Shown here one piece after another: positions 12,311 through 22,771 of a stretch of 64,000 nucleotides of DNA (the first letter of the stretch is position 1; each line of letters begins with the position of its first letter). The notes under the pieces were generated by a model that did not search any database, was not told the DNA's origin, and saw only the letters and a list, made by a program, of their open reading frames with translations. Made by a program: the position numbers and the translations under genes. The DNA is from Mya arenaria (taxonomy: Eukaryota > Mollusca > Bivalvia > Myida > Myidae): the NCBI RefSeq assembly GCF_026914265.1, contig NC_069136.1, positions 56,833,658-56,897,657 on the forward strand. Reading direction: 5' to 3'.

Positions 12311-12315
12311 CCTCG

Positions 12316-12780
12316 TTGGAAACTCTGGTGCCAGTCAGAAAGTCGAAGAAGCTAGTCTTCAGCTGGGGAGACGATCAGCAGAAAGCATTCGATAATATTG
12401 TCGAGAAGCTATCCAGTGCGCCTGTTTTAGCCTACGCAGACTACAGCAAGCCATTCAAGGTCCACACTGACGCCTTTTCTAGTGGTCTTGGGGCCGTGTT
12501 GTACCAGGAGTTCGATGGGGTAGATCGGGTTGTGGCCTTTGCTAGCCGAAGTCTCAAACCACCTGAGCGGAATTATCATTCAAGTAAGCTGGAATTCTTG
12601 GCACTTAAATGGGCTCTTTGTGATAAGTTCCACGACTATTTGTATGGTGTCCCATTCGAGGTGTTTACGGACAACAACCCACTCACCTCTGTCCAGACTA
12701 CTGCGAAGCATGTGGTCAAAGGTGGATCGCTTCACTTGCTGTCTATGATTTCAAGATATTTTACCGGCCCGGCAAGATAA
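12316..12780 (+). pseudogene. pol: RNase H domain of pol (frameshifted both sides)
   Basis: Frame 1 carries 'FSWGDDQQKAFD', 'PFKVHTDAFSSGLGAVLYQ' (first RNase H Asp), 'VVAFASRSL', 'NYHSSKLEFLALKWA' (Glu) and 'FEVFTDNNPLT' (second Asp). Near 12715-12745 the frame changes; the tail 'FKIFYRPGKINIDADTLSR' continues in frame 3 and runs into the integrase. The domain removes RNA from the RNA-DNA hybrid. Confidence 0.88.
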
Positions 12781-14489
12781 ACATTGATGCTGACACGTTA
12801 TCTAGGCAACAAACTTTCTTTAGTGATGACAGTGAAGAGATATCAGCGCACACTATTGATGTAGATGTCATCAGAGCTTTTGCACAGATGCATTCTGTTT
12901 CTACATCGCCCTCCATTGCATCATCTGTTATCAACGACGATAGCTTTGACAACCGCGCAATTCCCCAGGTTCTCCAATTTAAAGATTGGGTAAAAGGTCA
13001 AGAGGCAGACATTGTCCTTTCCGAGGTCCGCCATCTTGTTGCACTTGGGCATGTTGTGGACAGAAAACATGTTTCGCCTGGAGCCTTGAAAAACTTGCGT
13101 GTTTTTGAATGTCTGTCACTTCAGAATGGTATTCTTGTACGCACCAGCACTCATAAGGGTGAGAAAGCACAGCAAGTTGTTTTACCTGAATCAGTTCGTC
13201 GGGTTATTTTTCACTCATTCCATGAAGACCTTGGCCATCAGGGCCGTGACAGAACTCTCGCTCTTCACAAAGAACGGTTTTATAGGCCTGGCATGGACGC
13301 CGACATTGCAAAGTGGGTCAAACTGTGTGACCGATGTGTTCGCCGGAAGACAGCTCAACCGATAGCAACAAATCTAGTGAACATCAATTCGTCGAGTCCT
13401 ATGGAGTTGGTTTGTATTGATTTTTTGTCGCTTGAAGTCTCAAAGGGTGGTTACGAGAATGTACTCGTAATCACTGATCATTTAACGCGCTATGCACAAG
13501 CGATTCCCACGCGTAATCATACAGCCAAGACAACTGCGAGAGTCTTATTTGACAACTTCTTTGTGCATTACGGCTTTTCAGAAAAGCTACATAGTGACAG
13601 GGGTACGAACTTCCTTTCCAAGGTCATAAAACGCCTTTGCAGAATAGCTGGGATTCGACAGACGCGAACTATTCCTTATCATCCACAGGGCAACGGTCAG
13701 TGCGAGCGTTTTAACCAGACACTATTAAAAATGCTCGGTACCCTACCAAATGACAAGAAAAGCGAATGGAAAGACGCTAATCCGGCTTTGGGTCATGCAT
13801 ATAATGCAACCATGCACGAGTCGACCGGGTTTTCACCTTTTCAGCTCATGTTCGGGCGTCAACCTCGTTTAGCCATAGATGCAGTATGAGGGCTTAAACG
13901 TCAACATATTTCGGGTAGTCCTCCATCACGTTATGTTCAAAACTTGGAGAAACATCTGAATACTGCGTATAAAGCTGCCAATAATTATGCTCTAAAAAGT
14001 GCTCACAAAGCCAATCACTATTACGACCGCAGAGTCAGGGAGAATAAGGTTTGTCCTGGCGACCGTGTTTTGGTGAAAAACGTAGGATTTCAGGGAAAGC
14101 ACACACTTGCAGATGTTTGGAGCGAAAGTGTGTACAGGGTTGTAGAGCAGCCAGATGTTAATGCTCCTGTATTTCGTGTGTGTCGCGAAGATCAGAAGGG
14201 TGGCACTAAAACCCTCCACCGTAACCTTTTGCTCCCAGTTCCACATTTACCAATTGGCACATCAGGCAGTGAGGAATCAGATGGTGGATTACCTACACCG
14301 TCGCCAGCTACTGAGACCAGTAGTCATGTTGCCATACTCTTCAGCAGATCTGATAGTGACATAAGTGTTGGGTTCTATCGTCCTCCACATCGACGACAGG
14401 CAGGTCAACCAGGGGTCCTTCCGCGGAGGTCCACAAGAACTCGACGAGCACCAGTGTGGCACCAGACAGGAGAATTTGAGATCACTTAA
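12745..14489 (+). pseudogene. pol: Integrase of pol with one internal stop
   Basis: Frame 3. The N-terminal zinc-binding HHCC module is seen as 'HSFHEDLGHQG' and 'LCDRCVRRK' (about 13210-13350). The catalytic core has Asp in 'VCIDFLSLE', Asp in 'HSDRGTNFLS' and Glu in 'GNGQCERFNQTLL', i.e. the D,D-35-E arrangement. A TGA at 13887-13889 interrupts the frame; the same frame goes on with 'NHYYDRRVRENKVCPGDRV' and 'WSESVYRVVEQP', the GPY/F-like C-terminal module, to the stop at 14487-14489. The tail is Pro/Ser/Arg-rich. It would insert element cDNA into chromosomes. No envelope gene follows. Confidence 0.9.
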
Positions 14490-14888
14490 GTGACAAATTA
14501 AACAGTGATGTTTCTATGTTGTGTACTTTGTTGAGATTCGAAAACTATTGAATTGTTTGAAACGCCTGTTTAGTGGTAATTTGAAATTTATGTCTTGTCC
14601 AGTATCACATTTACAAATTGCTTTGTTTTTCTCAGCAGTTAAAAAATATTTGTTTTGAAAAATACAGGAAACTTGTATTGCTGTGTTGAGGTAGTTTATA
14701 GATACAACTAGAATGTAATGATTCGAGAATATGAGAGATAGCTTGCAAAGTAGTCATAGTAAGTGATTGATTAACCTAGATTATATATTTAGGTAACGCA
14801 GTATATAGGTATGGTATTGTTTTAGTAGTTGTCTTTATTTCTGGAATTGTTCTGTTATGTATGGTATTGTCGAGGACGACAATATTCC
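14490..14888 (+). other. 3' untranslated region of the retrotransposon
   Basis: AT-rich sequence between the integrase stop and the purine run, without open frames; no envelope-like reading frame. Confidence 0.55.
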
Positions 14889-14902
14889 AGAGGAGGGAAA
14901 TA
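14889..14902 (+). promoter_or_regulatory. Candidate polypurine tract
   Basis: AGAGGAGGGAAATA stands immediately before TGTCACAGGG, the expected layout of a polypurine tract before a 3' LTR that begins with TG. Confidence 0.5.
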
Positions 14903-15310
14903 TGTCACAGGGTGTTTTATTTGAGTGTATTGAGATTCATGTAACCCTTATTTCCCTCATTCATAATCAACATTTAATACGTTATAATGTTCTGAACAGC
15001 ATTGTGTTCACTGGGGTGTTAAGCTACGATAATACAGTATAGTTTCATTTAAGGTAGTATAGTACTTACTTTGTCACTTAATACCTGCATGCAAATACCA
15101 TTGTTATTAACAGTATTATACCCTATACCTTATCACCTTAATACTACAGTGAACACAATGCTGTTCAGAACATTATAACGTATTAAATGTTGATTATGAA
15201 TGAGGGAAATATTAACTCAAGAGACAATAAAATAGTTGTTTCTTTATTTCAACAAGTACAAATAAGGGTTACATGAATCTCAATACACTCAAATAAAACA
15301 CCATGTGACA
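14903..15310. repeat. Large inverted repeat starting TGTCACA and ending TGTGACA
   Basis: The left arm (14903-15013) is the reverse complement of the right arm (15147-15310), with small differences and about 52 extra bases in the right arm (around 15200-15255). The spacer is about 130 bp. The extra segment read on the minus strand contains AATAAAG and a T-rich run, like an LTR polyadenylation region. It could be a partly deleted 3' LTR joined to an inverted second LTR, or a foldback DNA element inserted at the end of the retrotransposon. Confidence 0.75.
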
Positions 15311-15780
15311 CACTTGGTAAGTAAAACGTGTTAATCGATTAAAAAGTAAAGCATTAGACAAGGCTATGCATAATTAGTGAGTAAATTTAAAATGCTGATC
15401 TGAAAACCTCCACTATAGAAGTCGAAATAAGAAGAAGTCGTGTCAAACATATTGGCCGGCAGCCAATCAACATCCGTTTAACACTACAAGTCAAAACGGT
15501 TAGTTGCAGTAATGAAGTTCTGTACACGTGTGGACGGAAGTTTGCTTTCCTCAGAAGAATGCTCGTATATTGTACAGCTGAATGTTGGGTGTTGTTGCAC
15601 AGGGCTCGTCCGAAAAGTTAAGAAGACGGCTTTGTCGGTATCTCAAACATTGGATAAGGTAGCGAGTCGGCCCCTCATGTACATAGTGGTGATTAAGTGA
15701 GATTGCGACGATGATGTTCAAATAGCAAAGTGCTTCCTCTAGGTAGAAGGCGAGTGTTATGCATCTGACTTATTCTGCTG
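15311..15780. other. Intergenic, nothing recognised
   Basis: No supportable gene. The short plus-strand open frame at 15512-15700 has no recognisable motif and overlaps the beginning of the minus-strand LINE relic zone. Confidence 0.45.
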
Positions 15781-15784
15781 CTGA

Positions 15785-16250
15785 TGATCAAGTGGTGTGT
15801 TGATTATGGAACCATTCTGTTTTGAAGTTGTCGTTTAAAACCTTGCGTGTGGGAGTAGGTTGTCCGCTGAGAGCAAGTTTGTTCCAATCCCGAATGGTAC
15901 AGGGTAGGAAATAGGAACCGTAGATATCGTTTAGAGTATGAAGTGTTGGAACATCGTAAGAAGAACGCAATAGTTAAGCCTGGTTGTTTTTAATTGGAAT
16001 AAGATCAGAGAGGTATGCTGGGGTATTTTTTATATTGTAGAAGAGTAGAAATCTATGTTGGCCACTTCTTTGAGTCATGGCAGCCAAGTATAATCTTTTT
16101 AGAAGTCTTTAAATATTACAAAACTTGGTGGCTCCTGTGACTCTTCATACTGCTTTGTTCTGAGCGGATTCTATGACATTGTTAAGGTCAGTGGAACAGT
16201 TATCCCATGTCATATCACTGTATTCATATGATATGCATTACAGACTTTAG
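15785..16250 (-). pseudogene. 3' end of a non-LTR retrotransposon RT protein
   Basis: On the minus strand one frame with a few stops reads 'EYSDMTWDNCS', 'IESAQNKAV', 'RVTGATKF', 'LFYNIKNTPAYLSDLIP', 'SYFLPCTIRDWNKL' and 'VLNDNFKTE'. This is the standard region after the RT core of CR1/Jockey-like LINEs (pattern EY-VWD, RRA-VTGA, PRTIRDWN-LP). Stop codons after 'AQNKAV' and 'NNQA' show it is dead. It is 5'-truncated, as expected for LINE copies. Confidence 0.8.
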
Positions 16251-16664
16251 CGAGATAAATATTCAAAGATTTTAGGATTCTGATTCGCTTTTCAGGCATT
16301 GGTTACTGAAGACGATTCATGTGATGTCCATTTGACGTCGCCCAATAGGGTAAGACCAATGTGTTTTCGTGCTTCGATTGACTCACTGGTACTTGATCTA
16401 TATCGATTTCTTAACGGGCTTGCCTACTGCGTTTTCGTGAATGTATGTGTTATAACTAACTGCTTGGCAACGCGACCATACCTTGTTTGGTAATGAGTAT
16501 ATATGTACTATGTGTACAATACGGACCGTTTAAAATCGCAGTATCACATATCAGAACCAAACTCCTGCATAGATGAAGGTAGCAGTATCACAAATAACAA
16601 TGAAACTCATGCAAATATGAAGGTAGCAGTATTACATATAACAATAAAACTCACGCACATATGA

Positions 16665-16746
16665 GGTAGCGTGGCCGAGCGGTCTAAGGCGCTGGTTTAA
16701 GGCACCAGTCTCTTCGGAGGCGTGGGTTCGAATCCCACCGCTGCCA
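16665..16746 (+). tRNA. tRNA-Leu (AAG)
   Basis: Full type II cloverleaf of 82 nt. The acceptor stem GGTAGCG/CGCTGCC pairs throughout (one G-T), with discriminator A. The anticodon stem CTGGT/ACCAG encloses the loop TTAAGGC, giving anticodon AAG (Leu). A long variable arm TCTCTTCGGAGG and a T arm GTGGG-TTCGAAT-CCCAC follow. A box TGGCCGAGCGGT and B box GGTTCGAATCC are present. A run of seven T at 16751-16757 is a good RNA polymerase III terminator. No intron. It looks functional. Confidence 0.97.
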
Positions 16747-16750
16747 TTTA

Positions 16751-16757
16751 TTTTTTT
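16751..16757 (+). terminator. Pol III terminator of tRNA-Leu
   Basis: Seven consecutive T begin four bases after the discriminator base of the tRNA-Leu gene. Confidence 0.8.
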
Positions 16758-17440
16758 GTGTTTGCTTGTAGGCTTTTAACGTGCTCGTGATCTTGCATCT
16801 TGCATTTTACGTTGTACATATCATGTGATTTTGTCACATGTAAACATTATGATATTTCGGACATCTTTAAGGCGCGCAATTGCTTTCAACTGATCATTAC
16901 TTCCAATGAATATGCAATGCTAAAAACTAAGCGTATGATGGTTACATACGGCATACGGCATGCGTACGAAAAAGCACATTAGGTACTATTCAGAAGTTTA
17001 ACCGAGGGAGTTCGTCAAGGAATTATTTTTTTATTTCAACCTATTTGTCACACGTTCACACGTTGAATTATGTTAATATGTGCCCGATGATACCAAAAAT
17101 ATATGCGGTTGTCTTGCATTTATCGTTGTCGCAATAAACATCTTTGGAAAAATGTTAAATAGAGCAAATAGATTTTGTCCGGCAGTATCCGAAAAATCTA
17201 AATATTACTTTGTAACAAATGGCATGTACACCGTGATAAGCCGGATTTAGTATGGGAATTTAATACATTTAAAGGTAAAAGACCAAGAGCATATTCTATT
17301 GCTTTAGAGTTTCCTGTGCATTTCTATGTAAAGATATTATCATTGACCAAATGTAGACTTTGAATACTATACATATTCTTTATCAAATCATCTAAGGTCT
17401 TTTGTATACATAATTAATTTTCATTATGTTGTCAACATAC
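16758..17440. other. Intergenic, nothing recognised
   Basis: AT-rich, no supported gene or repeat. The short plus-strand frame at 16800-16982 has no recognisable features. Confidence 0.45.
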
Positions 17441-17930
17441 CATATATTGGTTAGTTTTCTATTTAAAATTATTTGATTTGTTAATACCATTCATTCGAAA
17501 ACTATTTACCAATCAATTAACAGTTTGGTTTTCTCTGACCAAACCAAAGAAATAACCATTTGTGTACAATTGGCTGCTGACCTTTACTTAAAGCAGATAA
17601 AAGGGGGTCATATTATAAAATCACAACGAACGGAAATAGCTATAACGTAATAGTAAAGTCAATTCTATGTACTCTGTTATCTGTAAAACTGACGCGAAGA
17701 TTTACCAGTATCATGTTTTTGCTGCCAACAGCACTATAGCGTGATTACGTTTCAATAGATGTCCTTGCATTGGTATCAAGGCTAGTTATTTTATAAGTGA
17801 TTAATACCAGTTTCGATTGAATGTACAAACGTCTGCGCGTAGTTATACACTTTTTTAAATAAATTTCAAATCCATTGAAATATCTTTTGCTAGCCGTTTG
17901 ACTTCCAACTTCAAAGAAACTGTGTGGCAC
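17441..17930 (-). repeat. Distal 3' flank of GBP copy A (duplicated at 59159-59645)
   Basis: This non-coding block follows 59159-59645 nearly throughout, including 'ttatttgatttgttaatacc', 'cagataaaagggggtcatat', 'cgtctgcgcgtagttata' and 'ctagccgtttgacttc'. It is the outermost part of the duplicated unit that holds the GBP genes. Confidence 0.85.
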
Positions 17931-19690
17931 TGAGTGGCACTGTGTGGTAGCACTGTGTAGCGGTATGACTTCAGCTTTACTTTGTTTTTTTAGTACTAAA
18001 TAAGCATGTCATTGGACAAGACAATGTGTACAGTTTTGCAAACAAATTTGGTGTCCTTGGTTAAACTTTGTCAAGATTGTTTGAAATACGTTCTCATCAT
18101 AAAAGCTAGCTACAGCAATCAGCAGCAACATATTTTCAACTGATAATAAGAAACAACATTGCACCAGGCGTACATTCCTTACAAAATATTTTACCAGTGA
18201 TACATTTGAGAAATATGTTGGTGTCATTGGGGGATGTAGGATTATTCTATAATATCACTTGCCTTTAATTCATTTCGTTGACATTAATTGTGAGTATCAG
18301 TCCTCCCGGGAAACGATTGTGTATTAGTTGTGAGGCTGCAGTTCATGTTGTTTATACATCAATACTGATATTTGTCAGTAATCAATCAATGCGATTTTAA
18401 TGCTCTGTTTTGTAGACATAAATTACATATACTCAAAACCAAGCTGAATATTATATCAGGTAGCGTGGCCGAGCGAATCTTTGGTTTAATGCAACATATT
18501 CGCAGCGGTTCGAATCCCACCGATGCCACCAAAATCAACGGATATCCTTATCGTTATCGTTACTCGTCAAGTGTAAGGAGAACGGATTGAAAGAAAACGA
18601 GGACGCAGATGAAATCATTGATGACCATGTAACGACCAGTTCAACATAACTAGTATATGTTCTTATTGACAGAGGTTTTGTCCAAATGTTCATAATTATA
18701 ATTCTTTGTGAAAAGGGGCATACTAACATGAGATATATTGTTTGTTATACCTATTCATGGACACCATCAATGTGTCTTATATTCTCTCCTTAAGCTGAAA
18801 ATTTAGTCAAATGAATGTACTCAATTGTAGACATATCAAAGGGACTAAATCTTGATTTGTAAACTGCACGTACGGATGGCAAATCATTTGGAGTGTTAAG
18901 ACTAAGATACTGACGACTGGAACCCCTTTATGATGGAAGCGTTGTCAGATGCATTACCGGGAAAACACCTTTTCGATCACAGAACACGAGCGTTGAACTT
19001 TAAAGGTAGTAATTTGTTTAAAGTTATTTTTTTTAAAAAACACGTTAAACAGCATAACGTTAAACAAGCGTATGTAGGTAATTACTGTTATAAGCTGAAG
19101 AAAGAAATGTACAAGTATCAAGAACCTTGGTTGTCCAGAACTCTGAACAACTAGAGAACCTCGAGCACTTTCATTCATTAAAAACCTTTGATATTGATGG
19201 CAACTGTCAAACGTTAAACATGGATAAATTAACACTTGTGTTTAATGTCATATTGAAAAGCTATGCAAACTATTTCCAATTGTACAACCAGTACCATCAT
19301 ATTGCGTTAAAAGATGTCATAATTCACTAAAATGTGTCATATTGCAAAATATCAATTAATATTATAATGTACTATTCAGTTGAATACTTATATGTATGGG
19401 AAATTTATCAGTATTGTCAGTGTCTCCGCCAAGAATTTCCAAAATTTCATTTTATACTAACTTTTTTTTATTTATTTGATACCCTCATAAATCTATTTTA
19501 CTGTGTGCTTTGTCATGCTTTTGCGATTGAATATCGCCAACATATAAAAGGTTCTTGTTATTATTGGTAAAAACGATAATTTAACAGTAAAACATAAAGT
19601 GAAGGTATTGCTTAAGAAAAAAATTCTTATCCTTAATAGGGTTTAAACTTGGATGTTCTACTACTTGGGATGTCCCTGTAGTGTTCCTTT
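17931..19690. other. Segment in the GBP A flank absent from copy B
   Basis: Copy B has only about 360 bp between the matching flanks here, against about 1.76 kb in copy A. Apart from a tRNA-Leu pseudogene I see no gene; short open frames at 18930-19570 show no motif. It is an insertion in A or a deletion in B. Confidence 0.55.
18459..18528 (+). pseudogene. tRNA-Leu pseudogene
   Basis: Starts GGTAGCGTGGCCGAGCG, as the intact tRNA-Leu at 16665, and ends with GGTTCGAATCCCACC and GATGCCA. The middle, including the anticodon stem, is replaced or deleted (70 nt instead of 82) and cannot fold as a tRNA. It is clearly a decayed copy of the gene 1.8 kb upstream. Confidence 0.85.
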
Positions 19691-22450
19691 TTATTTTAAG
19701 AAACTGCATTTTTTTTTCCTGTAGAATAATTTTGTTTTGGAATAATGACCATTTTGAAAGTTAATAATGAACATTCTTATATTGGTTGGATAATATTCTT
19801 TAAGAAGTGCGCTTCTAAATAAAGAAAACACGTACAACGTGTTCAATCTCTTTTGAATACGTTAAGCTTTAAATGGATTGATATTGAAATTGAGAATGGC
19901 TTAAATATTGTGAACTTCAGACACTTGATAAGAAGTTGGCGACTACCATGCACAATAACAGTATGTTCGTCAGTATCGTCATATCGCATTTCTTCAAACA
20001 TAGGCTAGTAGGGTAGGTCAGTTTTTATACCATTTACCCCCTAAATTCTTTCATTTTACTTAGCTTCCTGCTTCCTGTATTTAAGCCCAAAAGACTACAT
20101 GAAAGCATTATTCAAAACCATAAAAAAATATTTGTTTTCATTTTAAAACCAAATAATGGTCATGAGCATGACTATGGTATGTATTTATTTTATCGTTTCC
20201 GCGGAATTTGGGTTATGGTACTAAACTGCTCATATTTCTATTACTGTTCATTAAAATTACTTACAATTATAATAATTTCGGATACTGTCAGTGGTGGCTT
20301 TAACCTTTAATGTATTAACGAAAAACATACATTCATTTATGGCACGAACCTTTATTTGATTACATGTTATAATTATTCCGAATATATTTATTACTTTATC
20401 ATCCCTTTAACCTATCATTAAGTGCTATAATCAAACAACACAACTAGAATAAAACATACACAATCACAAACAATAACACGCACAACCATAACATATACTG
20501 TACTGCAATAGCTAATCAAAGAAGTGGTAGGAATGTGCATTCCTGTTGGTTGAAAAGTGAATTAAACAATACCTTTCAGTTAAATATATTTCTAATTATT
20601 CAGTCCAAGCAGTTCTTAAATCCCCTTCTTTGACAAAAAACATCATGTTGAATATCATTAAAAAAGTTGTACCTGTTCTGCACCATCTTTAAAATATCGT
20701 TTAACCAACCAAACAATATACAATTTTTATGTACAGTTTAAAAGAATACAGGTTATGTCAGTGCTTTTCAATTCTAATTAGATAAGTTTTAGAACAAAAT
20801 GTGGAACATAATATAAAGACGTGCAGACGCATGTATATCTTTGTTAAAACTTCTTTAAAAGGTAGAAATAGTCAAATCTAAACAGAAATGATATATATTG
20901 TAAATATGTATTCAATCAAAGTTTATGCAAAAAGCTACAGAAACAAGCCCAGTAGCAAAAAGTTAACACATAAACACTTTAAATATCATATTCTGATTAT
21001 ATAAACAACAGCAAACTTTATGTAGTAATAAGTAAGTAAAACAAAACAATGAGTTCTAAACAAGAATTAAATCAACACCTATCTTACATCAAATATTTAA
21101 TTTCCGACTATATTTTTTTTAAACGCAATCCAATATGATTAAATTCTGATTAAATGATAACAGCAAACTAAGTATTGATAAGTAAATATAATAAATAATA
21201 GATTATAAACATGCATTAAATCAAAGAACTGATAAAATCAAACAATTGAATTCCGATTATATAAATGAAAGCTAATTTTAAGTAGCAATACTTATGTTAA
21301 ATAAAATCAAAAGTCATTCAAGTTTATATATTCATGCAAATGACGGCTGATATGGTACATCATGTATGTATAATAAGCGCATTGGTAACACTGAGAATTG
21401 GTTTTATAACGAATTCAATTTTGCAACAATGCTTTTAAATGGTCATATAATTGAAAGTATACTCGTGATACAAAGTGCAATATATCAGAAAAATATGCTT
21501 TATTAAAATTGTTGGATTAACTTGGATTGTACATTTGTGTTAACAATCACTCTTTACCTAAGGAATTTGAAAACTATTTTATTGATAAACATAGTACATA
21601 CGCTTCACAGAGCTAACAGTTACGTAATAAATAAGCAAATATCTTTGTGATATCTTGAATGGCATTTAAAACTTCCATTGCAAGGGTCATTATCAAAAAG
21701 CCACTGAACATTAATGCAGATTGATTTTGAAAAATACCATTATCATCCTAGCCCATATTCACATTTACTGATTAATTATTACCTTTGTATAGCCTCATCG
21801 TTAAACTTGATCAATTTAAAAGAATCTTCCATCAACAATTGGAAATACATCCCAAAAATTGCAAAAACTTAACAAAATAGGCCAAAACAAACACTAATCA
21901 AGAAACACAACTCTACCAGAATGTAACAATACATTGTTATGTAACAACAACTTGCACTATTGGTAAATAGTTGGCTTTGAACACTTTGCAAGGGTTACAC
22001 ATTATGTTTTGTTATAAATGCGTTTGCGTGTTTAAAACTTAAGCACATGTTCACAATAAATAGTTAAACAGCTAACAAAAGGATTTCCCTGACCTTTGGA
22101 TAATTCAAACGTTCCACATGCCCTATCGTACAGACTGTATATAACGAAATATATTTTTTAACATGAGATAGGAAGTCATTTACAGCATTTTCTTTTGCAG
22201 TCTTATCATTTCTTTCGAATTAGTATAACGATACTATTCAGTTGATTGAACATTTGTTATTAAATAAATTATAAAAACAAGAACATATCATTAGCGTTAC
22301 TTACCAATTTCTTCATCATGATGCGAAGAAAGCTCAAAATTCCCTCAAAAATAAGTAAAAAATGAAATGCGATCAAGTGGTAACAATTCAAAAGATGATC
22401 GTCTTCATTATAATCATTACAATTTCTTATGAATGTTGATCAAGTCTGAA
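19691..22450 (-). repeat. Proximal 3' flank of GBP copy A (third of three copies)
   Basis: Collinear with 60005-62540 through most of its length and, inverted, with 1-1330 plus 2790-3115. Shared landmarks are 'aagaagtgcgcttcta', 'accatgcacaataacagtat', 'gatactgtcagtggtggctt', 'cttctttgacaaaa' and 'tattcatgcaaa'. It lies directly 3' of the GBP stop codon, so part of it may be 3' UTR. Confidence 0.88.
20960..21330. repeat. Tandem array of about 125-bp units in the GBP 3' flank
   Basis: Three related units carry 'attctgattatataaacaac', 'agcaaact', 'agtaagtaaaa' and 'gaattaaatcaa' phrases. The same array is found at 61260-61600 and inverted at 290-510, so it pre-dates the GBP duplications. Confidence 0.6.
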
Positions 22451-22472
22451 CTTGAGTCCGCCCTTCAATATC

Positions 22473-22771
22473 TTATTGAACAACACAATCACGTTTGTGG
22501 TGTATAACTTCATGTACAACAGGTGGTCTATTTTTGAGCTCTTCTATTTGCCTCCCCTGCTCTCTGATCATATTCTCGAGATCAATGTTACGGTCTGTCA
22601 AAAACTTTCTCATTTCCGCTTCATGAGCTGCATTTTCTTCTTCTCGTTGTTCGTTCAGCTTTTCTTGTTGTTGTCTGAATGTCGCCTCTTGTGCGCATAA
22701 GGCGTTTGCAGCATCCTCTTTCATCTTATTAGACATCGCTTGAAATCTGTCTTCCTGTTTTTGTTTCTCCT
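22473..22771 (-). CDS. GBP: GBP copy A, last exon with coiled coil and CaaX box
   Basis: 299 bp, acceptor cacttccag. It encodes a Glu/Gln/Lys-rich coiled coil (heptads around 'AMSNKMKEDAANAL' and 'RQQQEKLNEQREEENAA'), then 'RPPVVHEVIHHKRDCVVQ' and TAA at 22475-22473. The last four residues, CVVQ, fit a CaaX motif; X as Gln favours farnesyl by the usual rule. The copy B equivalent also ends CVVQ. Confidence 0.93.

Larger units (their letters stand above)
6895..14902 (+). mobile_element. Degenerate Ty3/gypsy-type LTR retrotransposon
   Basis: A plus-strand gag-pol block in the order gag, protease, reverse transcriptase, RNase H, integrase. This order defines Ty3/gypsy (Metaviridae) rather than copia elements. 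Left limit: a 98-bp palindrome directly followed by a primer-binding-like TTGGCGCC (6993-7000). Right limit: a purine run followed by TG at 14903. I could not find a direct LTR pair joining the two ends. The coding part is broken by frame changes near 9290, 10800, 12310 and 12735 and by in-frame stops at 11367 and 13887, so this copy cannot encode its proteins and is a fossil. Limits are moderately sure; the family call is very sure. Confidence 0.9.

Noticed and set aside
14155..14364. Possible envelope-type frame near the end of pol
   Set aside because: It overlaps the integrase tail in another frame and has no signal peptide, membrane segment or envelope-like motif.
22452..22700. Plus-strand frames opposite the last GBP exons (also 24490-24828, 62520-62838)
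   Set aside because: Antisense shadows of the coiled-coil and helical exons.
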